Part shown: positions 8,018 through 15,975 of the stretch, in pieces
Position numbering within the stretch: the first letter of the stretch is position 1
How the letters are laid out: each line of letters opens with the position of its first letter
DNA from: Pseudonocardia terrae
Lineage (GTDB): Bacteria > Actinomycetota > Actinomycetes > Mycobacteriales > Pseudonocardiaceae
Reading direction: 5' to 3'
Assembly: GCF_021343995.1 (NCBI RefSeq)
Contig: NZ_JAJTTE010000007.1
Location: forward strand, 62,001-126,000
Length of the DNA: 64,000 nucleotides
Program-made: the position numbers and the translations under genes
Notes under the pieces: model-generated
Databases searched by the model: none
Told to the model about the DNA's origin: nothing
The model's input: only the letters and a program-made list of their open reading frames with translations

Positions 8018-8439
8018 TGACGACAACCACCCTGCCCGCTGTCGGGGACGCCGTGCCGCCGCTGCGGGTCGACTCCGTCGAGGCGGACAAGATCCGCATC
8101 ATGGCCCTCGTTCTGCAGGACCCGAACCCCATCCACTTCGACCTCGCCGCTGTGCGGGCCGCCGGGCTGGGCGACCGCGAGGTCAATCAGGGGGGCGTCA
8201 CGATGGCCTTCGTGATGAACATGCTGGCGGCGTGGGCGGGCTCGCGCGCGGCCGTACGGGTGGTCGACTGCCGGTTCTCGGCCAATGTCTTCGCCGGGGA
8301 CGCGGTGGACCTCGGCGGGACCGTGACCGCCGTCCGCGAGGTGGACGGCGAGCACCTGGTCGATTGCGAGGTGTGGGCCGACAGTGGCGACGGCGTTCGG
8401 GCCATCGCCGGCACCGCGACGGTCGCGTTCCCAGTCTGA
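8017..8439 (+). CDS. MaoC-family enoyl-CoA hydratase, catalytic hot-dog half
   Basis: A 140-aa hot-dog protein. The hydratase motif is ALVLQDPNPIHFD, whose Asp and His match the catalytic pair of R-specific hydratases. NQGGVTMAFVMNML follows as the central helix. It starts at ATG 8017, sharing one base with the previous stop. It is the last gene of the operon begun at 3612 and is followed by a strong bidirectional terminator. It should hydrate the enoyl-CoA produced by the operon's dehydrogenase pair. Confidence 0.82.
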   Translation: MTTTTLPAVGDAVPPLRVDSVEADKIRIMALVLQDPNPIHFDLAAVRAAGLGDREVNQGGVTMAFVMNMLAAWAGSRAAVRVVDCRFSANVFAGDAVDLGGTVTAVREVDGEHLVDCEVWADSGDGVRAIAGTATVAFPV

Positions 8440-8461
8440 GCAGCCGGTTCGCGAGGAACGA

Positions 8462-8497
8462 CGAGAGGGGCCCCGCCGGTCGGCGGGGCCCCTCTCG
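8462..8497. terminator. Bidirectional terminator between convergent operons
   Basis: A perfect 16-bp stem (8462-8477 pairing with 8482-8497, arm CGAGAGGGGCCCCGCC) with loop GGTC lies between the + strand MaoC gene (stop 8439) and the - strand ligase gene (stop 8510). Confidence 0.85.
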
Positions 8498-8509
8498 CGT
8501 GTGTGACCG

Positions 8510-10030
8510 TCAGACCGCGAAGCGCGCCTTCAGCGCGGGCTTGTCGACCTTGTTGGTCCCGGTGCGCGGGATGGCCCCGACGATCTCGATTCGGCGGGGC
8601 CGCTGGAGGCCGCGCAGGTCCGGCACCGACTCGCAGTACGCGGCGATGTCCGCCGCGGTGACGCCGGGCTGCGACGGCACGACGATGGCCGTGACCTGCT
8701 CGGAGAAGCGCTCGTGCGGCGTGCCGATGACGGTCACCTCGGCGATGAGCGGGCAGGCCTGCAGGTGCCCCTCGACCATCTGTGGATAGATGTTCTCACC
8801 GCCACTGATGATCATGTCGTCTGCGCGCTCGACGTAGTAGAGGTAGCCGTCCGGGGCCTCGCGGACGAGGTCGGTGGTGCGGAACCAACCGTCGTGGAAC
8901 TTCTGCGCGTTGACCTCGGGAAGCCGCCAGTAGCCAGGTGTCACAGCGTCCCCGCGGACCCAGAGCTCGCCCACCTCGTCAGCGCCGAACGCGAGGGGGG
9001 TCTTGGAACCCGCGGGCACGATCTGCCAGCGCACGACCTGCTCGAGCGGCTTCCCGAGCGAGCCGTACCGGCGCTCCTCGTGGATCGGCTCGGTGATGGC
9101 GAGGCCGCTTTGCTCGGTCTGCCCGTAGATGTTGACCGGCACGACCCCGGTCAGCGCGGTGAACTGCTTCAGGCGGGCCTCGGGCATCGCCGAGCCGCCG
9201 ACCATGCAGACCCGGACGGAGTCGAGGTCCTGGCCCTGGTCCCCGAGCAGGTTGACGATGTCGATCATCATGGCCGGGACGATCGCGAGGACCGTCGGGC
9301 GCAGGGTCAGGATGTCGTGGAGGTACTCGGCGGCCTTCCACCGGCGCAGCGTGACAGTGCCCCCGGCGAGCAGGAGCGGCAGCGTGATGAGCTGGAGGCC
9401 GCCGACGTGGAAGAGGGGGGTGCAGACCAGCGCGTGGTCCTCCGGCCCGATGTCCCAGGCGTCGAGCACGCCCTCGCACTCCGCGGCCGTGTTCCGGTGG
9501 GTCTGCCGGACGCCCTTGGGGGTGCCCGTCGAGCCGCTGGTGTACATCAGCAGCGCGTCGTCCCCGTCGAGGCGCGGGGCGGTCCGCTGCGCCGGGTCGG
9601 AGGTGATCGCCTCGGTGAAGCTGTGCTCCGCCCCCTCGGTGGGGGTCAGCGCGATCACGTGGTCGGCCAGCTCGGTGCCGGCCAGCGACTCGCGCAGCCG
9701 GGCGACGTCGGTGTCCAGCGCGAGCACCCAGCGCGCGCCCGAGTCGACCGCGGCGTGGCGCAGCGCGGCCGGGGCGAACATGTAGTTGAAGGGGACGGCG
9801 ACCCCGCCCGCCTTCCAGATGCCGAGCAGGGCGGGGAGCCACTCGGGCTCGTTGTGCAGGAAGAGCCCGACGCGTTCGCCGGGCGCCAAGCCCTGGGCCT
9901 GCAGGAAGCCCGCGAATCGTGCAGCGGTGTCGAGCAGGTCGCCGTAGGTCCGGGTCACGTCGCCGCAGCGCAGCGCGACCTGGTCGGCGCGACGACGTGC
10001 CACGCGTTCGATCGAGGTGAGGACGTTCAT
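8510..10030 (-). CDS. AMP-forming acyl-CoA synthetase (FadD/ANL family)
   Basis: A 506-aa ANL-superfamily ligase. The P-loop YTSGSTGTPKGV is near residue 160, the adenylate motif NIYGQTEQSG near 285, WFRTTDLV and SGGENIYP near 375-400, and the catalytic Lys in RTGTNKVDKPAL close to the C-terminus. It forms an acyl-adenylate and then the CoA thioester. It starts at ATG 10030, 34 nt behind the upstream acyl-CoA dehydrogenase, so the two are cotranscribed. The operon runs divergently from a TetR gene, with one motif A dyad between them. Confidence 0.87.
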   Translation of the reverse strand: MNVLTSIERVARRRADQVALRCGDVTRTYGDLLDTAARFAGFLQAQGLAPGERVGLFLHNEPEWLPALLGIWKAGGVAVPFNYMFAPAALRHAAVDSGARWVLALDTDVARLRESLAGTELADHVIALTPTEGAEHSFTEAITSDPAQRTAPRLDGDDALLMYTSGSTGTPKGVRQTHRNTAAECEGVLDAWDIGPEDHALVCTPLFHVGGLQLITLPLLLAGGTVTLRRWKAAEYLHDILTLRPTVLAIVPAMMIDIVNLLGDQGQDLDSVRVCMVGGSAMPEARLKQFTALTGVVPVNIYGQTEQSGLAITEPIHEERRYGSLGKPLEQVVRWQIVPAGSKTPLAFGADEVGELWVRGDAVTPGYWRLPEVNAQKFHDGWFRTTDLVREAPDGYLYYVERADDMIISGGENIYPQMVEGHLQACPLIAEVTVIGTPHERFSEQVTAIVVPSQPGVTAADIAAYCESVPDLRGLQRPRRIEIVGAIPRTGTNKVDKPALKARFAV

Positions 10031-10064
10031 CGTCGAGGCCTCCGGTCGGGTGGGCTGAGTCGGC

Positions 10065-11231
10065 TCAGTAAGAGCGCGGGAGGCCGAAGGACTCGGCGAG
10101 GTTCTGCCGGGCCATCTCGTTGCTGATGGGGGCGATGCGGAACTGCCGCAGGTCGCGCCAGAAGCGCTGGGCGTGGGTCTCGCTGGAGATGCCCATGCCA
10201 CCGAGGATCTGGATGCCGCGGTCCGCGGCGGACACGGCGAGCTCGGAGAGGACCACCTTCACCATGTTCGCCTCCTGGTGGCAGTGCATGCCGGCCGCCT
10301 CGCGCCAGGCGGCGTCGAACACCATGAGCTCACCCTGCTTCTGGCCCAGCCTGGTGTCGGCGATGTAGTGCTGGATGATCTGGTGGCCGCCGATGACCTT
10401 GCCGAACGTGGTGCGGTTCTTGGCGTACTCCACCGACTCTTCGAGGATGCCGTCGAGCATTCCCAGCGCCAGGGCACCCGCCATGATCCGCTCGTTGTTG
10501 AGTGAGGCGAGCAGGACCTTGAACCCGTTGTGCTCCTCGCCGATGAGCTGCGAGTCCGGGACGAACACGTCGTCGAGGAAGATCTCGCACGAGCCCATCG
10601 CCCGCATCCCCAGCTTCGGGATGTAGCGCATGTCGATGCCGGGGGAGTCGGTCGGGACCAGCAGCAGGGTGGTCCGCGGGCGCTTGCCGGGTGCCTCGGC
10701 GTCTGCGCTGCGGGCCAGCAGCAGCAGGTACGTGGCCTCCTTGGCTCCGGTCGACCACATCTTCTGGCCGGAGACCCGCCACCCGCCGTCGACCTTCTTC
10801 GCGCGAGTGCTCATGGCGCCCAGAACGTCCGTGCCGCCGCTGGGCTCGGTCACGGCGATGGAGAAGCGGATCTCACCCTCGGCGAGCTTGGGCAGGTACT
10901 CCCGCTTCTGCTCCTCGCTGCCGCCGTGCACCAGTGCCTTGGCGCCCGCGAAGGAGGGGATTCCCCAGACCCAGGACAGGCCGCCGAGGCTGCGGGCGAG
11001 CTCGCGGGCCAGCACGGCGGTGTCGACGGCGTTGCCGCCCTGCCCGCCGTACTCCTCGGGGATGCCCATCGCGTGGAAGCCCGCCTCGGCCATGCCCTCC
11101 CACAGCTCGTAGGGGTACTGGTACTCGCGCTTCTCCAGCTCCAGCGCACGTTCGGGCGGGAAGTTCTTGTCCACCCACGACCGTACGGAGTCGCGGAAGG
11201 CGCGGCGGTCGTCGTCCAGGTCGAGCAGCAT
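10065..11231 (-). CDS. Acyl-CoA dehydrogenase (FadE-like)
   Basis: A 388-aa acyl-CoA dehydrogenase. FSIAVTEPSGGTDVLG is the FAD-site motif, QKMWSTGAKEAT follows, and SLNNERIMAGA contains Glu at the isovaleryl-CoA-dehydrogenase position. The end (IAPISNEMARQNLAESFGLPRSY) lacks the EGT motif of medium-chain enzymes. I chose ATG 11231; the 5' side has no good ribosome site and GTG 11237 is also possible, so translation may be leaderless. The motif A dyad is 35 bp upstream, close enough to overlap the promoter. It heads the two-gene operon with the ligase at 8510. Confidence 0.84.
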   Translation of the reverse strand: MLLDLDDDRRAFRDSVRSWVDKNFPPERALELEKREYQYPYELWEGMAEAGFHAMGIPEEYGGQGGNAVDTAVLARELARSLGGLSWVWGIPSFAGAKALVHGGSEEQKREYLPKLAEGEIRFSIAVTEPSGGTDVLGAMSTRAKKVDGGWRVSGQKMWSTGAKEATYLLLLARSADAEAPGKRPRTTLLLVPTDSPGIDMRYIPKLGMRAMGSCEIFLDDVFVPDSQLIGEEHNGFKVLLASLNNERIMAGALALGMLDGILEESVEYAKNRTTFGKVIGGHQIIQHYIADTRLGQKQGELMVFDAAWREAAGMHCHQEANMVKVVLSELAVSAADRGIQILGGMGISSETHAQRFWRDLRQFRIAPISNEMARQNLAESFGLPRSY

Positions 11232-11263
11232 GACCACGACGGTAGGAGGGGACCCCCCGATCC

Positions 11264-11286
11264 GGTTGTCGCGTAACGCGACAGCC
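11264..11286. promoter_or_regulatory. Motif A dyad between TetR gene and acyl-CoA dehydrogenase operon
   Basis: The core TGTCGC-GTAAC-GCGACA (11267-11283) is a perfect 6-5-6 dyad; the inner GT/AC pair extends the arms to 8 bp, and two of three outer positions also pair. It lies 35 bp from the dehydrogenase start and 31 bp from the TetR start, a typical place for a TetR operator. Confidence 0.7.
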
Positions 11287-11314
11287 ACCCGCGCGAGGGG
11301 TCTTCCCGATTATC

Positions 11315-11929
11315 GTGCTCGGTGTGGTGAGCCCGAGCAGCAGCGCGACTACGGCCCGTGGGGGCAAGCGGATCCGGCTGGACGCCGACGACCGGCGGGA
11401 CCAGATCCTCGAGGGTGCCCGCCGGCTCTTCGCCGCGCGCCCGTACTCCAGCGTGTCCACGACCGAGCTCGCGACCGCCGCCGGCACCACGCGAACGAAC
11501 CTGCACTACTACTTCGGCACCAAGCGGGAGCTCTACCTGGAGGTGTTGCGGGAGTTCGGACAGCTCCCCGCCCTCCCCGCCGAGGGCGCGGGCCGATCGA
11601 CCGGGCCCGCCGAGCTGGACCGCCTGTTCGCCCGGTGGCTCGACGTCCTGGAGGAGAACCCGCAGACCATCATGTCGATGATCGGGACGGTGGCCCCTGG
11701 GGCCGACCCCGAGGTGGAGGCCGTCTTCCGAGACGGACGGCGGGCCTGGGAGGACCGCCTGATCGCGGTCCTCGAACTGCCGGACGAGACCTCGATGCGC
11801 GCCATGATCCGCAGCTTCCAAGGCATGGTTTCGACCGCCGTCGCCGAATGGCTCAACACCGGGTCACTGACGAAGGAGCAGGTCCACACGCTCCTGACCC
11901 GCACCCTGCTCGCCCTGACCCCGCGGTAG
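11315..11929 (+). CDS. TetR/AcrR-family transcriptional regulator
   Basis: A 204-aa TetR regulator. The N-terminal helix-turn-helix covers about residues 25-75 (RRDQILEGARRLFAARPYSS, then STTELATAAGTTRTNLHYYF and KRELYLEV). The C-terminal ligand domain is unlike well-known subfamilies. Start is uncertain: GTG 11315, 11324 and 11327 are all in frame; 11315 is the longest. It is divergent from the dehydrogenase/ligase operon with a perfect dyad between. It probably represses that operon in response to an acyl-CoA and is one candidate reader of motif A. Confidence 0.85.
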   Translation: MLGVVSPSSSATTARGGKRIRLDADDRRDQILEGARRLFAARPYSSVSTTELATAAGTTRTNLHYYFGTKRELYLEVLREFGQLPALPAEGAGRSTGPAELDRLFARWLDVLEENPQTIMSMIGTVAPGADPEVEAVFRDGRRAWEDRLIAVLELPDETSMRAMIRSFQGMVSTAVAEWLNTGSLTKEQVHTLLTRTLLALTPR

Positions 11930-11951
11930 ACCGGCGCGAAACGCCCCTTAT

Positions 11952-11964
11952 TGACAGCTTGTCA
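11952..11964. promoter_or_regulatory. Palindrome upstream of the MimR-like regulator
   Basis: TGACA-GCT-TGTCA is a perfect 5-3-5 inverted repeat in the 183-bp gap between the TetR stop and the GTG at 12113. It differs from motifs A and B and may be an operator for the downstream regulator gene. Confidence 0.35.
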
Positions 11965-12112
11965 GTAGTCCGCCATCATCTCGTCAACGCGATGCCGCGG
12001 CCCGTCGTGGGGTTCGGCAGTGAGTCGTCGGGAGTGAACGTGGACAACGCCGTCGTCCCAGTCGTTCGCGAACGGGTCGTGTCCCCGGAGGCCGACCACG
12101 CGGAGGCCCCCC

Positions 12113-13885
12113 GTGGATGAGTGGGTCCGCGCCGTCCACGGCGCGCGAGACGTCCTCGGCGAGGCCCCCGGCCGGATGCCGGAGAAGGTCGGCCCCGTGC
12201 GGTCGGTGGTCTACGAGTCCTGGAAGCGCAGCAAGCTGCAGGGCCTCGAGCCGGACGCCGTGGCACCCAGCTACTACCCCGAGGTCGAGCTCGACTCGTA
12301 CCTCACCCGGATCGCCGCGCCGCTGGTGGAGAAGCGCCGTGCGGCGCTCGACGCGGCGATGTGCGCGCTGTCCCTCACTGACCAGGACGGCCGGCTGCTG
12401 CGCCGCTGGGTGCCGGACACCGCGTTCGCGGGCCGCCTGGACTCGCTCGACGTGGCCCCGCGGTTCTCGGTCGCGGAGTCGCACGTGGGCACCACGAGCG
12501 CGATCTCGCTGCTCAGCGGCAAGCCCGTGATCGTGCGGGGGCCGGAGCACTTCTCGGAGGTCTTCCACTCCCTGACCTGCGCCGGTTCCCCCATCGTGCA
12601 CCCGGTGACGCGGCGGATCGTCGGAAGCATCGACCTGACCTGCAAGCTCGCCGACACGAGCCCCTTCGTGCTGTCCTGGGTGATGGAGCTGGCGGCGGAC
12701 ATCCAGGAGGCGCTGCGGAACGCGTCGTCCCGCCAGGAGCGCCTGCTGCTGGACTCCTACCTCGCCCACAACCGCGACGCGCGCCACCCGCTGGTCACCC
12801 TCGACCAGAACACGATCATCACCAACGCCGCGGCGGCCCGCCTGATCAGCGGGATCGACCAGGCCATGCTCTGGGAGCACGCGTCCAAGGCGATGGGGGA
12901 GAAGGCCACGGCCCCGCAGCCGATGGTGCTCACCGACGGCACGCGCGTGTCGATCGAGACCCGGCCGGTCAACGACGGGCCGGACATCGTCGGCGCCGTC
13001 CTGTCGATCAAGCAGGACGTGGTGCGCCAGCAGGTCCGCCCCGGCCACCGCGAGGTCCCGGCGCTGCCCGGCCTCGTCGGGCGGAGCCCGCGGTGGACCG
13101 CGCTCTGCGCCCAGGCGGCCCGGATCGCCCCCGTCGACCGGCTGCTCGTGGTCGGCGAGCAGGGCAGCGGCCGGGCGGCCGTGGCGGCCGCGCTGTCCCG
13201 GCCGGGGCCCGTCCGGATCATCGACGCCGCCCAGATCGGGGTGGTCGGGCTGGAGGCCTGGCTGCGCGACGTCGAGACCGAGCTCGACGGGCCGGACGAG
13301 AACCTCGTCCTCCGCCACGTCGACCTGCTGGAGCCGGGAGCAGCCCAGGCAGTCGACGCGGCCCTCGATCGCCGGACGACCAGGCGTCGGGTCATCGCGA
13401 CGTCGGAGACCGGGCCGATCGGGCCCGGGCCCCGCAACCCCCTGCTTGACACCTTCGACGAGGTCCTGGAGGTCCCGCCGCTGCGCGACCGGATCGAGGA
13501 CCTGCCCGCTCTGCTCGCTGCCCTCACCGCGCGCGCGGTCGGCGACGGGCCCGCTGTGCGCTGGATGCCCGACGCGGTGCAGGCGTTGACCCGGCTGGAC
13601 TGGCCCGGCAACGTCGCGACCCTGGAATCGCTGGTCAGGGCCATGGTCTCGCGCTGTCGCGCCGGCTACATCGGTGCGCGCGATCTGCCAGCGGACGTCG
13701 TGGCGCGGGCGTCCCGGCGCCCGCTCGCCATGCTGGAGCAGGCCGAGGCCCAGGCGATCATGCGTGCGCTCAAGGACGCGGGCGGCAACAAGCATCGCGC
13801 CGCGGAGTCGCTGGGCATCGCCCGCTCGACGCTGTACCGGAAAGTGCGGGCGCTGGGCCTGGACCTGTCCACCGCGGCGTTCTGA
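12113..13885 (+). CDS. GAF-AAA-Fis (AcoR/MimR-type) transcriptional activator with degenerate ATPase domain
   Basis: A 590-aa regulator. The N-terminal half has a GAF-like sensor region (VAESHVGTTSAISLL, then GSIDLTCKLAD). From about residue 325 comes a sigma54-activator-type AAA+ region. The C-terminal Fis helix-turn-helix is clear (GGNKHRAAESLGIARSTLY). The Walker A segment reads GEQGSGRAA, with Arg for Lys; Walker B is altered (LVLRHVD); no GAFTGA sigma54-contact loop is present. This matches actinobacterial MimR-like proteins, which act without sigma54. It starts at GTG 12113 after GGAGG. It may activate monooxygenase or catabolic operons from upstream dyads, and is the other candidate reader of motif A. 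Confidence 0.85.
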   Translation: MDEWVRAVHGARDVLGEAPGRMPEKVGPVRSVVYESWKRSKLQGLEPDAVAPSYYPEVELDSYLTRIAAPLVEKRRAALDAAMCALSLTDQDGRLLRRWVPDTAFAGRLDSLDVAPRFSVAESHVGTTSAISLLSGKPVIVRGPEHFSEVFHSLTCAGSPIVHPVTRRIVGSIDLTCKLADTSPFVLSWVMELAADIQEALRNASSRQERLLLDSYLAHNRDARHPLVTLDQNTIITNAAAARLISGIDQAMLWEHASKAMGEKATAPQPMVLTDGTRVSIETRPVNDGPDIVGAVLSIKQDVVRQQVRPGHREVPALPGLVGRSPRWTALCAQAARIAPVDRLLVVGEQGSGRAAVAAALSRPGPVRIIDAAQIGVVGLEAWLRDVETELDGPDENLVLRHVDLLEPGAAQAVDAALDRRTTRRRVIATSETGPIGPGPRNPLLDTFDEVLEVPPLRDRIEDLPALLAALTARAVGDGPAVRWMPDAVQALTRLDWPGNVATLESLVRAMVSRCRAGYIGARDLPADVVARASRRPLAMLEQAEAQAIMRALKDAGGNKHRAAESLGIARSTLYRKVRALGLDLSTAAF

Positions 13886-13949
13886 GCGGGCGGCCGTGCC
13901 CGCTGTAGGCTCGGTGCGGCAGGCTGCGGGGGACGGGACGGACGACGGG

Positions 13950-14360
13950 ATGAGCTGGGTGCAGTTGCGGCCCGCTCCTCCACAGCGCACGTTCGAGGAG
14001 ATCATCGGGCAGATCCGCGCGATGATCCAGAGCGGCGAGCTGGGCAGCGGTGACCGGCTGCCGTCCGAGCGGCCCTCGCCGAGCAGTTCGAGTCAGCCGC
14101 AACACCATGCGCGAAGCGGTCACCAGGCCGGAGATTTCCAGCATCATGATGAGGTCGGTGCTGGACCTGTTGCGCGAGGTGGTCGCGGCGGTCGGCCCGT
14201 CGTCGGACCGCAGCTTCCGGAGGCGCGGGCGCGGGCTGATGCAGCGGTTTCGCGCGCGGACGCCGACGGCGCGGTGCACGAGATCGAGGTGCACCTGCCC
14301 CGCCTGCACGAGCGGTGGCTGGCGGGGTACGAGGACGGCCGGACCACGCCGCTGTCCTGA
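13950..14360 (+). pseudogene. GntR (FadR-type) regulator, frameshifted and internally deleted
   Basis: From ATG 13950 one frame gives a normal GntR start (RTFEEIIGQIRAMIQSGEL, GDRLPSER). The homology then shifts to another frame (RVSRNTMREAVTRPEIS, recognition helix; LLREVVAAV), and the first frame resumes with a typical FCD C-terminus (VHEIEVHLPRLHERWLAGYEDG). Most of the FCD ligand domain is missing. At least two frameshifts plus a deletion make this a dead gene. It neighbours other decayed catabolic genes. Confidence 0.75.
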
Positions 14361-14366
14361 GCGCCC

Positions 14367-14780
14367 TCAGCCGACGGGACGCACCGCGAACAGCGTGAGG
14401 TTGCCGTAGGCGAGCGCGATGAGCTCGACCGGGCGGTCCGCGGCCGGCGCGTCGGCGAGGATCTGGGTGGCGATGCGGACACCGTCGGCGAGGTCGACGA
14501 CGCCCACGGTGTAGGGCACGTCCGCGGCGAAGGCCGACGGCGCGGCGTGGACGCGGGTCCAGGAGTACAGCCTCCGTCCCGCGCCCGATGAGCTCGGCCC
14601 AGTCGACCGTCCGGTACCAGCGGTGCGGGCAGAAGGGCTTGGGCGGGAAGGAGAACTGCAGGCACACCGCGCGGGTGCTCCGCAGGACCCCCGCGCGCAG
14701 TCCGTCCCAGAAGGGCGCGACGAACGCGCTGCGCCGGGCGAGTAGGGGCAGCCGCCGGTCTCGCTCAGGACGGGGATCAT
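14367..14780 (-). pseudogene. DUF35 / OB-fold acyl-CoA-associated zinc-ribbon protein, frameshifted
   Basis: The start MIPVLSETG (ATG 14780), the middle (SAFVAPFWDGLRAGVL, then FPPKPFCPHRWY) and the C-terminus (GRRLYSWTRVHAAPSAFAAD, VPYTVGVVDLADGVRIA) lie in alternating frames, so about two frameshifts are needed to rebuild it. Only one Cys of the usual CxxC pair survives in the ribbon. Such proteins partner thiolase- or MaoC-type enzymes. The start overlaps the stop of the thiolase remnant (ATGA), showing an original thiolase-DUF35 operon. Confidence 0.75.
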
Positions 14781-15410
14781 CGGGCGACACCGTCCAGCAC
14801 GCGGACGAGCGCGGCGTTGCAGTTGCCGAGCTCGGCGCTGGTCAGGGTTAGCCCGCCCGGGCACCTGCCGCTCGCCCGCCTGTCCGCGCAGCTGCTCCAG
14901 CACCTCGACGAACGTGTAGAGACCGTTCTCACACGGGGTGCCCGCGCGACTGCAGCCCGCCAGAGGTGCAGACGGGGATCGACCGTGCGCCCCTCGGCGG
15001 CGGCCGACGCATCCGCACCCCGCTCCACCAGGCCCAGGGCCTCGCTTGACCAGAACCTCGACGATCGCGCACGGGGCTTACACCTCGGCCAGGTCGACGT
15101 CGCCCGCGGTGATCCCCGCGGACCCCATCGCACCAGCCCCCGCGACCCCGGTGGCGACGAGCCGGGTCTTGTCGCCCGGCATCTCGCTGATCTGGTGGGC
15201 GCCCTCGTGGAAGAAGCCCCGCCCGGAGAGCCGGACGTAGGGACGCCCCGTCGCGCGGACCACCTCCCCCGCGGGCACCAGGCAGACCGCGCCGTCGCCG
15301 CGCGAGGGCACCTCGAACAGGCTCAGCGGCGCGACGATCATGGGCTGAGCGAGGACCTCCTCCAGCGTGATCGGGGTGCGGTACGACGTCGCCTCGATCG
15401 AGGAGTAGGT
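14777..15410 (-). pseudogene. Thiolase/lipid-transfer-type (SCP2-thiolase-like) C-terminal remnant
   Basis: An intact stretch at about 15405-15080 translates to SIEATSYRTPITLEEVLAQP, then LFEVPSRGDGAVCLV, RGFFHEGAHQISEMPG and AGITAGDVDLAEV, typical of the second half of SCP2-type thiolases. The frame then breaks; SEALGLVERGADASAAAEGR, LEQLRGQAGERQVPG and GNCNAALVRVLDG occur in other frames down to the stop at 14777. The N-terminal half with the nucleophilic Cys is absent. Truncated and multiply frameshifted. Confidence 0.7.
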
Positions 15411-15459
15411 ACCCGCACGGTGATCCCGCGAGCGCGCTTATATCCGGACGAAAAGAGAA

Positions 15460-15975
15460 CCCTTGGTGCTGATCGGCCTCACCAGCAGCGCCGCCGCCGC
15501 CGCTCGCGATGCGCGGGCGGCGGTCGACGCCGACCGGTTGGGCGGATCGCTCGCTCGGGTCCGGGCGGCGCCGCCGAGCACGGACGGAGCCGGCCGACGT
15601 GACCGGCGGTCTCCTTGTCTGGACGCGCGCCGATTCCAACGGGGCGTGGCGAAGGAGACGGGCATCGCGACGGTCAGCCGCACCTACCGGCAGTACTCCG
15701 CGCGGATTGCCGACCATTTCCTCGCCTTGGGGACGCCCGAGGAGGTGGTCGCGACCCTTCGGAGGTACGAGGCCGCCGGCGCGGACCGGATCATCCACGC
15801 CCCGGCCTGCCCGGCGACCGACAGGGCCCGGGTCGTGAGGGTTCTGGCCGACGAGGTTCTCCCGGCGTACGTGTGTGACGGGACGACGTCGTCGGACCGG
15901 GTGAGGACCCGGCCCGACGACCGTCAGGCGCTCTCGCGGGCGGGGTTCGGCTTTGCCGCCCGGACCGGCCGGTAG
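15460..15975 (+). pseudogene. LLM-class oxidoreductase remnant
   Basis: The C-terminal part (IADHFLALGTPEEVVATLRR, then YEAAGADRIIHAP and VRVLADEVLP, about 15705-15865) is the normal end of a luciferase-like F420/flavin enzyme. The preceding 80 codons are poorly matched and the barrel core is missing, so this is an internally deleted gene. The open frame continues past the homology and overlaps the converging MFS gene end by about 50 nt. Confidence 0.6.
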
